DNA of 64,000 nt, from assembly GCA_018350325.1 (NCBI GenBank), contig JAEVLN010000008.1, forward strand, positions 372,001 to 436,000. The letters run 5' to 3'. The DNA is from Globodera rostochiensis (Eukaryota > Nematoda > Chromadorea > Rhabditida > Heteroderidae). This document shows, in pieces, positions 22,328 to 34,283 of the stretch; the stretch's first letter is position 1; each line of letters starts with the position of its first letter. The translations under genes and the position numbers were made by a program. The notes beneath the pieces were generated by a model. That model searched no databases and was not told where the DNA came from. It saw only the letters and a program-made list of their open reading frames with translations.

Positions 22328-23589
22328 TGTAGAAATCAATTTATGGTAAAAAACAATTTTTAAATTAGCAAATTTTAAAGTGATTGAATTTGATAATTAC
22401 TGCTCACTTTTATATTCGAATTTTGCGTGTCAACAGATGAGACTTTAGGACATGAACAGCTGGGCAATTAAATTGTACTTTTGTTAGAATTAAATTGAAG
22501 GTTAGGAGAGAATCAAATGTTCAAACAAATGGAATTGAACGGAGACAAAAGCGCATTCTTTCAGACAAAACCAAATTGAGCAAGAGTCATTTCACCCAAA
22601 CTTTTCATCATAAACAATTGGGCAACAAATCATCCGGTCATTGATTGGCACAGCTGGCGGACGCCATACATTCATTGGCTTTCAACGTTTTTATTTTAAT
22701 GCAATGTGACAGGTAATTATATTTTAATAAAACGTTGATTATTAAAAGTCAGTGAGTTACAGACTAGGGTTGGCGCTTCCACCGGGCCGTACCGTAGAAC
22801 CGGGATTTTTTCGGTTCGAATTTCAGTGGAGTTTGCGGGTTTTGAAGATTTTTGTAAGTTTATGGAACTTTGGATCAGAGCGAGGGAACTTTCCCCCGAA
22901 AATTCCCCGGGAACGTTCCCATAGAATTTTCCCCCAATTCGAAGGGAATTCCTGTAAAAAAAAGAAAATTGGGTGATTTTCGCAATTTCCCCCCGAAATC
23001 TAACTGTAGCTGGTGCGCCCCATTTTTCAAAATAAAACAAAAAAATTTCAGGGGAAAAGTCATTTTCACCCAAACTTTTCATCATAAACAATTGGGCAAC
23101 AAATCATCCGGTCTGTTGTCATATAATTAAGTTGATGATTTATTCGTGTTTCCAACCCCAAAGATTGTGTTGACCGCCTCTGTCCAGCATTTGGCCTAGT
23201 GTTTATCGTTTAGTTATGCCCAAAAACTGAAAAAGCTGATTTTTTGGCCAATTTGGCCTTGTAACTTTTTTTTAGACGAGTCCATCACTTTTTGTCCGCT
23301 AGAAATAAATAATCTGAGCTTTCAAATGACACATATTTTTATCTGGGGTCCTTTGCTCGTTTTCGGGTTAAGTTAACCCGGGTTAAGACTGTTAACCCGA
23401 AGACGAGCAAATGGCCCCTGATTCGATTAAGTTTAAGAGACTTATAGTCATTTAGGCCAAAAATCAATGTGCAAACATGTGCCGACGTTATAAATTTTTT
23501 TCAAAGTATCATTAGGAAGCTCAAATTTTCTAGAATTTCAAGAAGCTAAAACCGAATAAAAATTCAATGGTGGGTGATAAAGTGTCTAA
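22328..23589. other. Peptide-gene 5' module and intergenic repeats
   Basis: 22328-22770 is the 5' module shared with the 4.1, 10.4 and 62 kb genes (TATA box 22407-22414 on the minus strand). 22840-22990 holds GGGAACTTTCCCCC-type palindromic phrases. 23343-23419 is a small palindromic repeat, TTTGCTCGTTTTCGGGTTAA and its inverse, a short relative of the element at 46402-46824. No gene is supported. Confidence 0.6.
22407..22414 (-). promoter_or_regulatory. TATA box of the 22013-22327 peptide gene
   Basis: TATAAAAG on the minus strand, 80 bp upstream of the ATG, same context as in the other family members. Confidence 0.6.
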
Positions 23590-25283
23590 TAGGGTAGATG
23601 GCGGTCGGTTAACCGAACCGAAAACCGGCTTTTTTGGCCCAAAAACCGAAACCGAAAACCGGCTTTTTTGGCCCAAAAACCGAAACCGAAAACCGGGGGT
23701 CGTAAAACCGGCCTAACCGAAAACCGGTACCCCCGGTTTTCCGGTTTCGGTTTGAAAAATGAAAAAAATGCACCCCTAATGGTGGGTTTTATATGGGAGT
23801 TTATTGGGAAATTTAAAAATTGTACATATCAAACATTTTGCCAAAAATGTTTCTTTAACTAATTCAGTTTGCTCCAACTTACTTTATTTGATTTCTACAT
23901 ATAAATTGAGGGAAGTAATTTGTTGTTCATTTTCAGCATATTTTTATATTTGTTATTTTGTAGTTTTTAAATTAAGAGGTAGCGCGATGGTCGCAAAAAT
24001 TTGGAAATTATTTTCTGAAGATAAAACGGGATCCGAAATAAAGAGAAAATGTCTAAAATGTGGCGAACTATTGATGACACCAAAGGACAGATCTACATCA
24101 AATATGATTAACCATCTGAAGACCAAAAATCACGAGGACGCGCTCAAATTGTTTGGAAAATGCAGAAATGGTTATGCTTTATTTTTTCAACCCAAACAAA
24201 TCAAATTCAGACTCCAAAGTTAACATCAGTTTGGGCTCAAAAAAACGCCGAAGCGGATTTACAAAATAAATTGGATGACCAGCTTGTCAGAATCATGGTT
24301 CGACAGAATGTTTCGGCCTATTTTTTCGATGACAAAGACTTACAGGAACTTGTCAAAACTGCTTTTCCGGGTCAAAAAGTAAGTTTTAAAAAATAGAATT
24401 TTGTACATTGCTCTAATTTCTTGGTGTGAGAAAATGGGTGGGCGGAACTCACAGATCAAATCTTATGGTTCTCTTGAAAAAATTTCAAGAAGTTAAGGCC
24501 TACAAACGAAAAAAACAATGGCACATTTTTATGTGGCATGACCTTTAAAAATGTCCCTCTCTATTTATAGGACGTTTGCACAAGATGGAACAGTACATTT
24601 TTGATGTTAAACACTTTTTACGAAATGAAAAATGCGTTGTTAAAAACAGATGATTATCTGAGGGAAATTTCGGGTCTCCAAAGACGCCCAACAAATTTTT
24701 CACAAAATGAATGGAACAATTTGAAACGTTTGGCAGAAAATCTTGAGCCGCTCGGCAGAGAAGATTTTGTCATAATAGGAGAATTATGCAAAGTTCTCAA
24801 AGTTTTTCACGTGGAAACTTGCAGGGTGGGTTCCTTTTAAAATTTTTCGTATTGAAAACCTAAAATAAGGAACAGGTCAAAATTATTGACTTATGGTATC
24901 ATCATATTTATTAAGGCTGGGCGCAAAAATGGCGGAAAATTTGATGCTTATTAAATCCAGCTTAAAGAAGAACATGCTCGCGCCAAGTGTTTGAGCCAGA
25001 TGATGATGAATTAAACGAGAAAGAAGAAATTGAAGAAAATTTACTTATGCAACAGCAAATTGTTGAGCAATTTATAAAAAAATGAATCGCACGTGTTAAA
25101 AAATTGGTCCAAAAATTGGGATTTAAAATCAAAAGGGTCCCCCCTTTGGTTTAATAAAAAACCGGTTTCGGTTTTCGGTTAACCGGGTGTCGGCCAAAAA
25201 CCGAAACCGAAAACCGGGGGTAGCAAAACCGGCCAAACCGAAAACCGGTACCCCCGGTTTAAAACCGCTTTTGCTCTACCCTA
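23590..25283 (+). mobile_element. hAT element with decayed transposase, 1694 bp
   Basis: Ends TAGGGTAGA / TCTACCCTA flanked by the 8-bp duplication GTGTCTAA (23582-23589, 25284-25291). Subterminal arrays of AACCGAAAACCGG phrases occur at both ends in opposite orientation. An internal transposase-like gene is present but too short and broken for autonomy. Confidence 0.88.
23985..25085 (+). pseudogene. hAT transposase with BED zinc finger, degenerate
   Basis: It starts MVAKIWKLFSED and has a BED finger (CLKCGELL...NHLKTKNHEDALKLF). After an intron or frame shift comes DDQLVRIMVRQN with FFDDKDLQELVKTAFPG, the usual first part of the hAT domain. A further exon at about 24570-24840 (TFYEMKNALLKTDDYL, LAENLEPLG) fits the hAT helical insertion. 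No catalytic core or dimerisation motif was recognised before the right end. Confidence 0.65.
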
Positions 25284-25399
25284 GTGTCTAACTATGCGCT
25301 GTCTGCCGCATGGTTAATTTTTTGAATTAGTGCTAATTGCATAAATTTTGGCGCATCGTTTATTTTTGTCTGCTGGGAGTGGAGACTAGAGTTCGGTGC

Positions 25400-25830
25400 A
25401 GGACCGGAGTAATAACTGTCGAAATCGTTCAGTGTCGAAATTTGTCACTGTCGAAAAAGTCTAAAAAAGATCAAAAGGAGGTGAAATAGTTCACTGTCGA
25501 AATCAGCCATTGTCGAAATCGTTCACTGTCGAAATCCACTGTCGAATTCAGTCACTGTCGAAATCAGTCACTGTCGAATTTTCCTGGCACCGGACCGGAT
25601 GGTGCTATGTGTTTTCGACATTGGTTGGTTTCGACAGTGAGTGATTTCGACAGTGGATTTCGACAGTGAGTGATTTCGACAGTGGATTTCGACAGTGAGT
25701 GATTTCGACAGTAAGTGATTTCGACAGTGAACTGTCTCGTCGTTCTTAGACTGTCTGCATATGAACTCGTCAGTAATTGTTTTCGAGAGTGGTTGATTTC
25801 GACAGTAAAGGGAATTTAAAAAAATCATTC
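25400..25830. repeat. Foldback element with TTTCGACAGTGA phrases
   Basis: The left side carries CACTGTCGAAATC phrases (25415-25580) and the right side the reverse complement, GATTTCGACAGTGA (25615-25810), several copies each. It is flanked by CACCGGACCGGATGG-type sequence in the middle. No coding capacity. Confidence 0.7.
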
Positions 25831-25917
25831 ACAAAAATGCCAGATGCATATTAATTAATAATTAATGGTCACTAATTGTTTTAAATGTTGTCCAAAATTT
25901 TACATTGTAAATCCTAA

Positions 25918-26180
25918 TTAGAAAGAAAGGTGGTAAGCACATGCTCTCATGTAGATCAAAGGGTCACGGTTTTCGAAATCATTCAAAAGAGCAAGCAAGT
26001 TGTTATCTTGGCGGACATATTTAGCTCTACGAGAGGTATGCGGACCGCGAATGCCATCTGCAGGTGACGCCTGAAAGTCTTCAACACGTTGTGCCCACAT
26101 TTCGTCCTCAGAAATAATTTTTCTGACAAATGAAGCAAGGCGTTGGTTGCCTTTGAGGTAGATGTTCCATATGGCATGGC
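25918..26180 (-). pseudogene. MULE transposase C-terminal fragment
   Basis: The minus-strand frame reads VRKIISEDEMWAQRVEDF, then LLALLNDFENRDPLIYMR and AYHLSF before the stop. It resembles the tail of MULE-type transposase-derived proteins (..NYENRD..EYLRG.AHN.S). It is adjacent to, but opposite in strand from, the catalytic-domain piece. Confidence 0.5.
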
Positions 26181-26189
26181 TGAGGGAGC

Positions 26190-26720
26190 GGGTGATATTT
26201 GATCAAATGCACCAAGGAACAGAGAATGATTGTTTTTTGCTCACAATTTGGAATCAACTCACTGGCCAACTTCAGAAATGAAGTCGCAATTGATGGGACA
26301 TTTGAAGTACGTGAGAATTCTAAAAATTATACAAAATATTTGCAAATAAAATTTATTTCTCCGATAAGTTGTATTCGATCAGCTTGGCTTAATCAGTTGT
26401 TTAGACGTGTCCACGTGGTTTTGCACAGTTATACACCATGTCGGTGATCATCGATCACTGTGCAATCCCAGTCGTGTATGGCTTGCTTTCGAACAAAAAT
26501 GTTGGAGCCTATACACAATTTTTCGAAGCAATTTGAAACGCCGTTGCGCCGGATTGGAATCCGAATAGAATGATGAGTGATTTTGAAGCCGCTGCACTAA
26601 ATGCAGCTAGTGCAGTTTTTCCAAACACATTTCGAAGCGGCTGCCTCTTTCACCTAGTCCAGTGCATCTTTCGTCGAATCCAACGCTTTCCGCAACATTT
26701 TGCTCGTTGATGACGGCTTC
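26190..26720 (+). pseudogene. MULE (Mutator-like) transposase core, degenerate
   Basis: NEVAIDGTFEV carries the first catalytic D. After a break comes FAQLYTMSVIIDHCAIPVVY with GLLSNKNVGAYTQFFEAI. After a stop comes DWNPNRMMSDFEAAALNAAS with VFPNTFRSGCLFHLVQCI. DGTF, DFE.A..NA and GC.FH are diagnostic of the MULE domain. Stops and frame changes show it is dead. Confidence 0.75.
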
Positions 26721-26861
26721 AAAAGCTCTCTTCGTTCATTGCAAGCACTCGCATTTGTGCCGTTGCCTTACGTCTATAACTATTTTTGCATCTTGGCTTC
26801 TTCTCTTGAACCTACAAATGAAATGCGAGAGCTACTCTTGTATTTTGTTCCGCCACTTTGG

Positions 26862-27184
26862 GCGTTTCGCAGAATCCGCCATCTCACTGGAGAGAAAAAA
26901 GTGGGCGTTTCACAAAATCCGCCAACGGGCGTTTCGCAAAATCCGCCATTTATTTTAATTTAAACAATTTTTTTTCAAGATTTATTTACATCAAAAATTA
27001 ATGTTTACATGAATGTTTAAGCCTAAGCTTAACGGCCCCGGGTGGCTTAGGCCTAAGCCTAACGAACCCCTAAATCTCCAATTTTCCCCAGTTATTCTCT
27101 ACGGCTTTGGAGTTACTTAAAAAAAGTCGGTTTTCCTTAATGTGGCGGATTTTGCGAAACGCCCATGTGGCGGATTTTGCGATC
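26862..27184. repeat. Foldback element with GGGCGTTTCGCAAAATCCGC phrases
   Basis: Three imperfect copies of the 21-bp phrase lie at the left (26868-26950) and two reversed copies at the right (27138-27184). The interior contains a TTAGGC-like core (27015-27132) that matches the interior of the element at 42685-43455 over about 110 bp. Confidence 0.8.
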
Positions 27185-28435
27185 GAAATTATCGAACTCG
27201 AAACGAAAGAGACTTTTCGAAAGTGGAAAAATATGTCATAACAGTTTTTGTTTGTATCAAATAGTTTGACATCAGTGAATCCTTGCATGCTCAAAAAGTT
27301 TAAAAATAACAAAATTTGCATGTAATGTTACGGTGGTGTAAACATTTTCTAAAAATTCTTTAAACTTTTTTCGATTTTTAAAATATTTTTGATGTCATTT
27401 CAGAAAACCTTCAAATTTCCTTTTTTGCCCTGCAATGTGATTTGTTCAGTTAAATGTTCTTAATTATTTTAGTATAGGGTTGTAATCTCAAAATTTTAAA
27501 TATCCGCATCGGAACATTTAAAAATCCTCATTTAGTACCTAAAATCCGCAAATTCAACATTTCTTCATTAAGTTATATTTCTCGTTACCAACAATTGATT
27601 TGAGCAACTTCGTGTCACAAAAGAGCATTTTTAGCAATTTTACACAATTTTTTTTGCGCGGTATTTTTCAAAAATTTTTTGGAAAAAGGGGAGGTGGTCC
27701 GGCGGTGCCAATAGGCGCCGCCGGGAAAATTTTTGGAATTTTGACTCAATTTATTAGCGATTTGCAACCTTGAAAAGAATGTGATGCTTTTTTGCATTAA
27801 AAAATTGAAAATTTTCCTCATTGTCCTTCCAAAAAACCACAAAATGAGGCTAAAACCTCTGATTTGGGAGCCCTGGTTAAGAGATTTGCAACCAAAATTT
27901 TAAAAATACGGCATATTAAATATGCCATATTTTGAAGCTTTTAGTAATGAAAGGGGTCCGGCGGCGCCGATAGGCGCCGCGGCAAAATTTTAAAAAAAAG
28001 ATTTTAATGATATTTCTTAAGAAAAAATGCTTTTTTGGTGCCATTTTCCCAAAAACCACAAAAAGTCCACAAGGAACTCGAAAGACCACAAAAATCCGCA
28101 AATCCGCATTTCAAAAAAAAATCCTCATTGGCCTTTCCAAAAACCACAGAATGAGGAAAATCCGCAGATATCACACCACCCACTGAAGACATTGCAGGCA
28201 CGTATTTATGGGGGGCCTAAAGGGAAAATTAGAGAAAAAAACCATAGGGGGACGGACCATTTTGATTAACAAAATTCGTAATTTTTGGACCAATTTTTTA
28301 ACGAATTGAGTTAAAAATTCAAAACTTTCTAGCACCCACCCCCTCCCCCAAACAATGCGAATTCTGCTTTAGTAGGGGGTGGGGGTCGGCGGTGCCGATA
28401 GGCGCCGCCGAGAAAATTTTGAATTTTTGACTCAA
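27185..28435. other. Repeat-rich intergenic stretch
   Basis: Contains three copies of the GC hairpin module (about 27693, 27959, 28388) in their usual AT-rich context (AATTTTTGACTCAATTTGTT), and remnants with CCACAAAATGAGG and TCCGCA phrases. No gene supported. Confidence 0.5.
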
Positions 28436-29682
28436 TTTGTTAAGAGATTTCGCTGCCCTACGAAATGTCAAAGCCACGGAATGTCAAGTCAGCCAAAAAC
28501 GACGAAATGTCAAAAAAAAAATTTTTTTTTAAAGTCGATATAAAGTTTTTGTTAGGGGTATACAAGGGTGTAGAATCCGAATCTGACCTCCATTTCGACC
28601 AATTATGAACCCCAAACCCGAATTTGAACATTTTTTCGAAAATTCAAAATAGTTTTCTAGGGGCTTTCTGGGCCATAGAATACGAATCTGACATTCATTT
28701 TGCCCAATTCTGAATCCCGGACCCGAATTCATGCCTTTTGAGAAGGATTTTAATCATTTTTGAATTTTCGAAAAAATGTTTTGAATTCGGGTTTGGGGTT
28801 CATAATTGGTCGAAATTAGAGACCGGAAACTTGGACCCAAAACCCAAAAATTTTTTGGGCATTTTTTGGGTTTTGGTTTTTTTTGGGTTTCGCTCCCATC
28901 TGACCCAAAACCCAAAACCCAAAAATTTTTTGGTCATTTTTTGGGTTTTGGGTTTTTTTGGGGTGACAAAACCCAAAATTTTGTACAAAACCCAAAAAAT
29001 TTTAGAAAACGTAATAAAATGCCCAAATTTCCGACTTTTTTTTAATTTTTAAATAAAAGTTCTATTCATAGCGACCAGTCATCATAAATTCATGAATAAT
29101 ATTAATATCAGGGTAGCCACCTGTCAAACCCAAAAATCAGGAATACCGGCTGAAAAATCAGAAAAAAATCCGGAATTTTTTTAGGTGTGTAAATATATGA
29201 ATTTAATGCCAAAACTTTTTTATTGCTAAGAAAATTGTGTAAAATTTCGATAATTTTGCCGATTTTTAAATTTTCAGAAATCCAATTTTTTTTTGCGAAT
29301 TCTGCTTTATTAGGGGGTGGCGGTCGGCGGTGCCAATAGGCGCCTCCGAGAAAATTTTGAATTTTGACTCAATTTGTTAAGAAATTTGCAATCAAAATTT
29401 TAAAATTACGATACTTTTTTTTAGGAATGGGAGAGGTCTGCCGGCACCGGCAGAAAATTTTTTACAGAAATCAAGTCTTTGTTACAAAATTAAACCAAAA
29501 AGTTCAGAAAAATATGAAAATCTGGCAATCTTTGTTAAAAAATTCAGAAAAATATGTTGATTTTTTCAAAAATACTTTTTTGCGCCATTTTAATTTTAAA
29601 AAATTCGAAAATTTATTTTAAAAATTTATTAATGGAGGGAAGCGTATGTGAGAAGAGGAAAAATGATAAACAAGTGCTCGCA

Positions 29683-29755
29683 CTACGGCGGGTTCGAACC
29701 CAACACATAACGTAAGAGCTACCGAAATGACAAACCACTAAGCCATCAATTACTT
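29683..29755 (-). ncRNA. tRNA-like sequence, possible SINE head
   Basis: On the minus strand TGGCTTAGTGG (A-box-like) is followed about 35 bp later by GGTTCGAACCC (B box), the pol III promoter pair of tRNAs. Acceptor-stem pairing is poor, so a tRNA-derived SINE or pseudo-tRNA is more likely than a functional tRNA. Confidence 0.4.
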
Positions 29756-30017
29756 ATTAAGATCCTTGTAAAAAAGATTGAAAAATCATTCGATGATGCT
29801 ATCTTTAGGGGTGTAAATTCAACCGGGTAACACCCAAAACTTTTGTACAAAAAAGGGCATAGACCCAAAACCCAAAAATTTTTTGGTCATTTTTTGGGTT
29901 TTGGTTTTTTTTGGGTTTTGCTCCAATCGGACCCAAAACCCAAAACCCAAAAATTTTTTGGTCCAATTTTTTGTACAAAAAACCCAAAAAATTTTTGGGT
30001 TTTGGGTCCGGACTCTA

Positions 30018-30076
30018 GTAGAATCCGAATCTGACCTCCATTTCGAGTCGAAATGGAGGTCAGATTCGGATTCTAC
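30018..30076. repeat. 59-bp perfect palindrome
   Basis: Two 29-bp arms, beginning GTAGAATCCGAATCTGACC, separated by a single G at 30047, perfectly complementary. It sits at the right edge of the nested foldback complex. Confidence 0.95.
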
Positions 30077-30245
30077 ACCCTTGTATACCCCTAACAAAAA
30101 CTTTATATCGACTTTAAAAAAAAAATTTTTTTTTTGACATTTCGTTGTTTTTGGCTGACTTGACATTTCGTGGCTTTGACATTTCGTAGGGCAGCGAAAT
30201 CTCTTAACAAATTGAGTCAAAAATTCAAAATTTCCCCCACCCCCT

Positions 30246-30860
30246 ACTAAAGCAGAATTCGCAAAAAAAAAATTGCATTTTCTGAAAATCGCAAATCGGC
30301 AAAATTTTCGAAAATCCATGGGACCAATTTCAAACCCCCAAATGTTGAAAAAAAATTATTGGAATCGAGAAATATGGTTAAAAAACTCACATTTCGTGCA
30401 CAAAATAGAATTTATTTCGTTTTTGAACATTTTGTAAAGTGTCCTTATTTTTGCCAGCAAAATCTTATTTTTGACCTTCACTGTCCTTATTTCACAAAAT
30501 TTTTGTTGGCAACCCTGCCCTAATTTGAGACCAAAATTGATTTTGAAAATTTTGAACCAATCCTGTTCAGGATCCTGTAAATTTGGCATTGTGTTTTATT
30601 TGTTCGGCTTTTTTTTCTCCAAATTTCGACCAATTTTCTTAAAACTCCCTAAATTTGCGCGACTTCTGTCACCGCAAAATGGGTTTCTAATGTATCCATA
30701 TTTAGTACAATATTGTGAAGAAATGGACAAAGTCACTTTCTCTCATTTACTACAACTACAAAATAATCAACAAGAAATAACAAAAAAGAAAATGTAGGCA
30801 AAATGCTTTATTATTTTAATGTATTTATGCATTTACTAAAGAAATAAATCGTTTTTGAAG
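30246..30860. other. Intergenic or 5' region of the F-box-like gene
   Basis: No exon can be supported. 30420-30520 has transposon-end debris (GGCAACCCTG). A first exon of the following gene may lie here but is not recognisable. Confidence 0.4.
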
Positions 30861-33800
30861 GCGCCACTTGCCGTCGGAGGTTTGGCACGCCGTGTTGGGC
30901 TTTATTTGCTGTTCCGATCTGGCACAGAGCGTCAGTTTGACCTGCGCACGTTTCAGCGCCATTTCCAGTAACTTTTGGGTGTTTTTGCTACTATTATTGC
31001 AAAAACAATTTTTATGGTTTCCTAAGGATTTGGATATTAATGCTTATAGAAATATTAACCGAAAATTCGGAAAGGGATTGGGGCTTTTTTAGGAAAATTC
31101 ATTTCCGAGGAATTTTTTTCATTTCAAAGGGTTTTAAGCATGTCATTACCCAATTTTGATGTTTTTGTGAACATTCAGACGAATGGTTGGCCAAGCGCAA
31201 TGCCAGCACGGTGCCTCCATTGGAGTTTCGGCGTTTTCGTTGTCTCAAGCGTGGCCACGACCGTTCCGTTGCCTATCGGGCAGTGCTCCGATCGCGCGGA
31301 AACGATCGGAATTGGCCAATTGCGGATGTGCCACCGCCTGCCCATTTCGGCGACTTTAGCTCAGTCAAAATTCGGTCGGTTGGCACTTTTGCATTAGGTT
31401 TTTAACCATGTTAACTAATTTTTTTTGTGATTTATACAGCTATTTTGATGACCAAGTGTTGACCTTTTTGCGCAACTTGCAGCCGTTGTTCGTCAAGATC
31501 AAACTGTTCGTCTTTTTCCGGTTTGGCCCGAAGAATTTGGCTGCATTTGGCCAAATCCTGCCGTTATTAGCGGCGACGGAGGGAACGTTTGCGCTGGTGA
31601 TCGACTGCTTCCTGGACAAAACGACGAAATTTGGCCTGATTTATCAGAACCACGAGCACATTCTCGAGCGGAACGTTTATTTGGTGGCCATCAACTATTT
31701 CTTCTGGTTTGATTTGCATTTAACCAGGCGCTACCCGAAATGTTTTTTGAGAAAAACCCTAAAAGCAGTTCTAAAAAAAATTGTTTAACAGAAATGTAGT
31801 AAAAGTGATTTTTTTTTTGGAAAATTGTCTTAAGAAAAATGTAATACACCCCCCTAAAAATCGACCTTTTTCCCTCCAACATGGGTGAAGATAAATCTTA
31901 ATTAGATTTTTTAACGAATGCGAATTCAAAAGTGCATTTTTCACTATACATAAGTAGTAGAGCTGTTCGAGAGTCTTGGTCTCGAGTCTCGGTAAATTTC
32001 AAGTCTTGAACAGCCCTAACACAAAGCATACATTTAAAAAGTTGGCATTTTTGACTCATTTTTATTTTCTCTTTTTGTTTTTGTGAAGCACTGACTTTGG
32101 ACGTCGCATAACGGGCCAAGAAATGGAGGAGGAAATATCGCTTTTGCTCCAATGGCTCCAACAGACGGAAGCGCCGATTGACAATGGAAAGGTGCGAATG
32201 TTGGCCGTACTTCGGCCGTCCGTCGAATTCCGAGATCGCCTTATCGAATTGGCTTTGGAGGTGAATTTTAAAATTTAAGTTTTTAAATTTAAATAAAAAA
32301 ACGAAATTTTATATTCCTTCACACATAAATTTATCGATGGCTTATAACGACTTCTCTGGACTTCTCCGAACACTTATAGCTTAACAGTACCATTTTCCAG
32401 CACTTTCTGGATGCGCAGCGTCCCGCCAACTTTCTGATTCGTTTTGAGCACACCGATCACCCGGACCAGTACACGCTCAGGTTCCGGCACACCGATGTTT
32501 GCTTGGACAACGCTACAACCGGCGAGCATTGTTCACTTTGCCAATTTGACCAGCAGAATTGGTTCTTCCGTCGTTGTCCAATGGACGACCGTTTGAAAAA
32601 AGAAGAAAAGGGCGAAAAAGAGTTGCAGAATGAAAAGGAGTCGCATGGAGAAATGGAGTTGAAGAGGAAACTGCTGGAAGTATGGGACAAACCGGTTTCG
32701 GGATGGCCGACACGCGTCGGGTGCCAGGACAGACAGTCAATCGTGCTGAACTGCGACAACTACGGGTGTGACTTGCTTGGGTGGTGGGGAGCAGGGTTGC
32801 AACGGATTGGGAAAAAAGTCGGATACGGATTTCGGATCGGATTGTTCTTGAGAAAAAAGTCGGATACGGATTTCGGATCGGATAACCCAAAATTTGTCGG
32901 ATCGGATTTCGGATATCGGATTTGAAAAAACACCGGATTTCGGATATCGGATAACGGATTTCGGATGAAAAAATTTTTTAGTGGAAAAAACTGAATTGGT
33001 GTTTTTTTAGAAGATTTCCGGGAAATGATAATTTATTCAATGTAACACTCAAGTTCAATAAGAAAAATCGCAAATGGGCAAATTATGATGAAGAAAAAGT
33101 TTAACTTCCCATCCAGGGCCGTAACCAGAAAAATTTTTAGAGGGGGGGGGGAAGCCAAAAAAAAGTCGATTCTTAGAATTTTTGTTGAAATTTAACTAAA
33201 AATTTTGTCGATTTTCATTTTTCAAAAATACAAAATTTTTTTGCGAATTCTGCTTGCGGGGTGGGGGGGGGGGGGGTCGGCGGTGCCGATAGGCGCCGCC
33301 GAGAAAATTTTGAATTTTTAATGTGAATTTGTTAAGAAAATTGGTCAAAAAAATGTAAAAGTTTATTTATAAAAATACCAAATAAAAAAATTTTAGGGAA
33401 AATTTCGATCTTTGGGGTGGATTTTTGGTAAAGAAAAAGTCCCTTTTTAGGGGGTACATTTTGTTTTATTGCTTTTTTCTTGCGAAATTTTGGGGAAAAA
33501 TATTGAATTTCTTCAAGAAATTTCTAACTAAAAACTCGCTCTAATTTTAAAATTTTTCAAAATGAATGCTATTTCCGGGCTTCTCTCACGATTCCCTATT
33601 CGCAAAAAAAAATGTTAAAACTTGAAAATCTCGACCCTATTGATAAGCCCTTCGGTATGCTATTATATTTTACTCTTTGGTTCATTTTTTGTGTTCTCAT
33701 ATCGGACAATTATCCGGATTTCGGATCGGATTTGCCAAAATTTGTCGGATCGGATTTCGGATATCGGATTGGCGCCCAAATTTTGTCGGATCGGATTTCG

Positions 33801-34108
33801 GATATCGGATTGAGAAAAACACCGGATTTCGGATAACGGATAACGGATTTCGGATGATCCGTTGCAACCCTGGTGGGGAGGGGGGGGGGAATTTTTGTCA
33901 TTCGAAATACCCCCTTTTTTACTCCTGGAAAAAAAATTTAATTTCGGGGGGGGGGGGGTATGAAGAAAAACAATTATCATTAAAATATTATATAATTTTC
34001 AGAATCTTCAGACTGGGGGAGGATGTTGAAGAAGGCACTGTGGTAGAAAACAGCGATGATCTGGCCAATTCGGGGCCGAGCATGCCGAAGCGACTTCGTA
34101 AAGCATAA
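30861..34108 (+). CDS. F-box-like protein of a cyst-nematode-type family
   Basis: Six exons read by frame: 30861-30967, 31179-31374, 31440-31706, 32089-32260, 32401-32780, 34003-34108. Exon 1 opens RHLPSEVWHAVLGFI and TCARFSAIS, an F-box pattern (LP.E....VL.F). Exon 3 has DDQVLTFLRNLQPLFVKIKL. Exon 5 has HFLDAQRPANFLIRF, then TGEHCSLCQF and WFFRRCPMDD. The order F-box, helical middle, 'F..A..PANFLI' and 'RRCP' domain matches a large family I associate with cyst nematodes. Members are presumed SCF ubiquitin-ligase adaptors, but that role is inference. The start codon is missing from the visible exons. The last intron contains a 1081-bp hAT. Confidence 0.65.
32792..33872. mobile_element. Non-autonomous hAT element, 1081 bp, in an intron
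   Basis: Ends CAGGGTTGCAACGGAT / ATCCGTTGCAACCCTG with the 8-bp duplication GTGGGGAG (32784-32791, 33873-33880). Subterminal GGATTTCGGATCGGAT phrases are present at both ends. It contains a GC hairpin module with a G-run (33245-33303). It lies about 12 bp after the proposed donor of the F-box-like gene's last intron. Confidence 0.92.
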
Positions 34109-34283
34109 AATGATTTTTAATGAATTTCCCTTAATGACCATTTAAGAATGGCTCGTCTTCCCTCTGAATAATTTATGTGAATAGTCATGCCTGTATCTGT
34201 TTGTTACCTTGGAATGGCGATTTTTGTGTCATAAATTGAATTTATCCTAAAAAAACCTTTTTTATTAAACTGTTGGTTTTAAT

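Larger units (their letters stand above)
28436..30245. repeat. Nested foldback complex
   Basis: The outer mirrored pair is 28436-28610 and 30020-30240 (CGAAATGTCAAAG phrases, GACCTCCATTTCGA). Inside, at about 28817-30017, is an element with TAGAGACCGG / TCCGGACTCTA ends and mirrored runs of AACCCAAAAATTTTTTGG phrases (28850-29000, 29860-30005). A GC hairpin module is at 29323 and a tRNA-derived piece at 29683-29755. Confidence 0.6.

Noticed and set aside
25400..25830. Possible CRISPR-like array of short regularly spaced repeats
   Set aside because: The spacers are themselves degenerate repeats, the phrases are mirrored about a centre, and the context is eukaryotic.
28738..29052. ORFs with FFGHFLGFGFFW repeats
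   Set aside because: They arise from AACCCAAAAATTTTTTGG phrases of a foldback element and appear in several frames on both strands.
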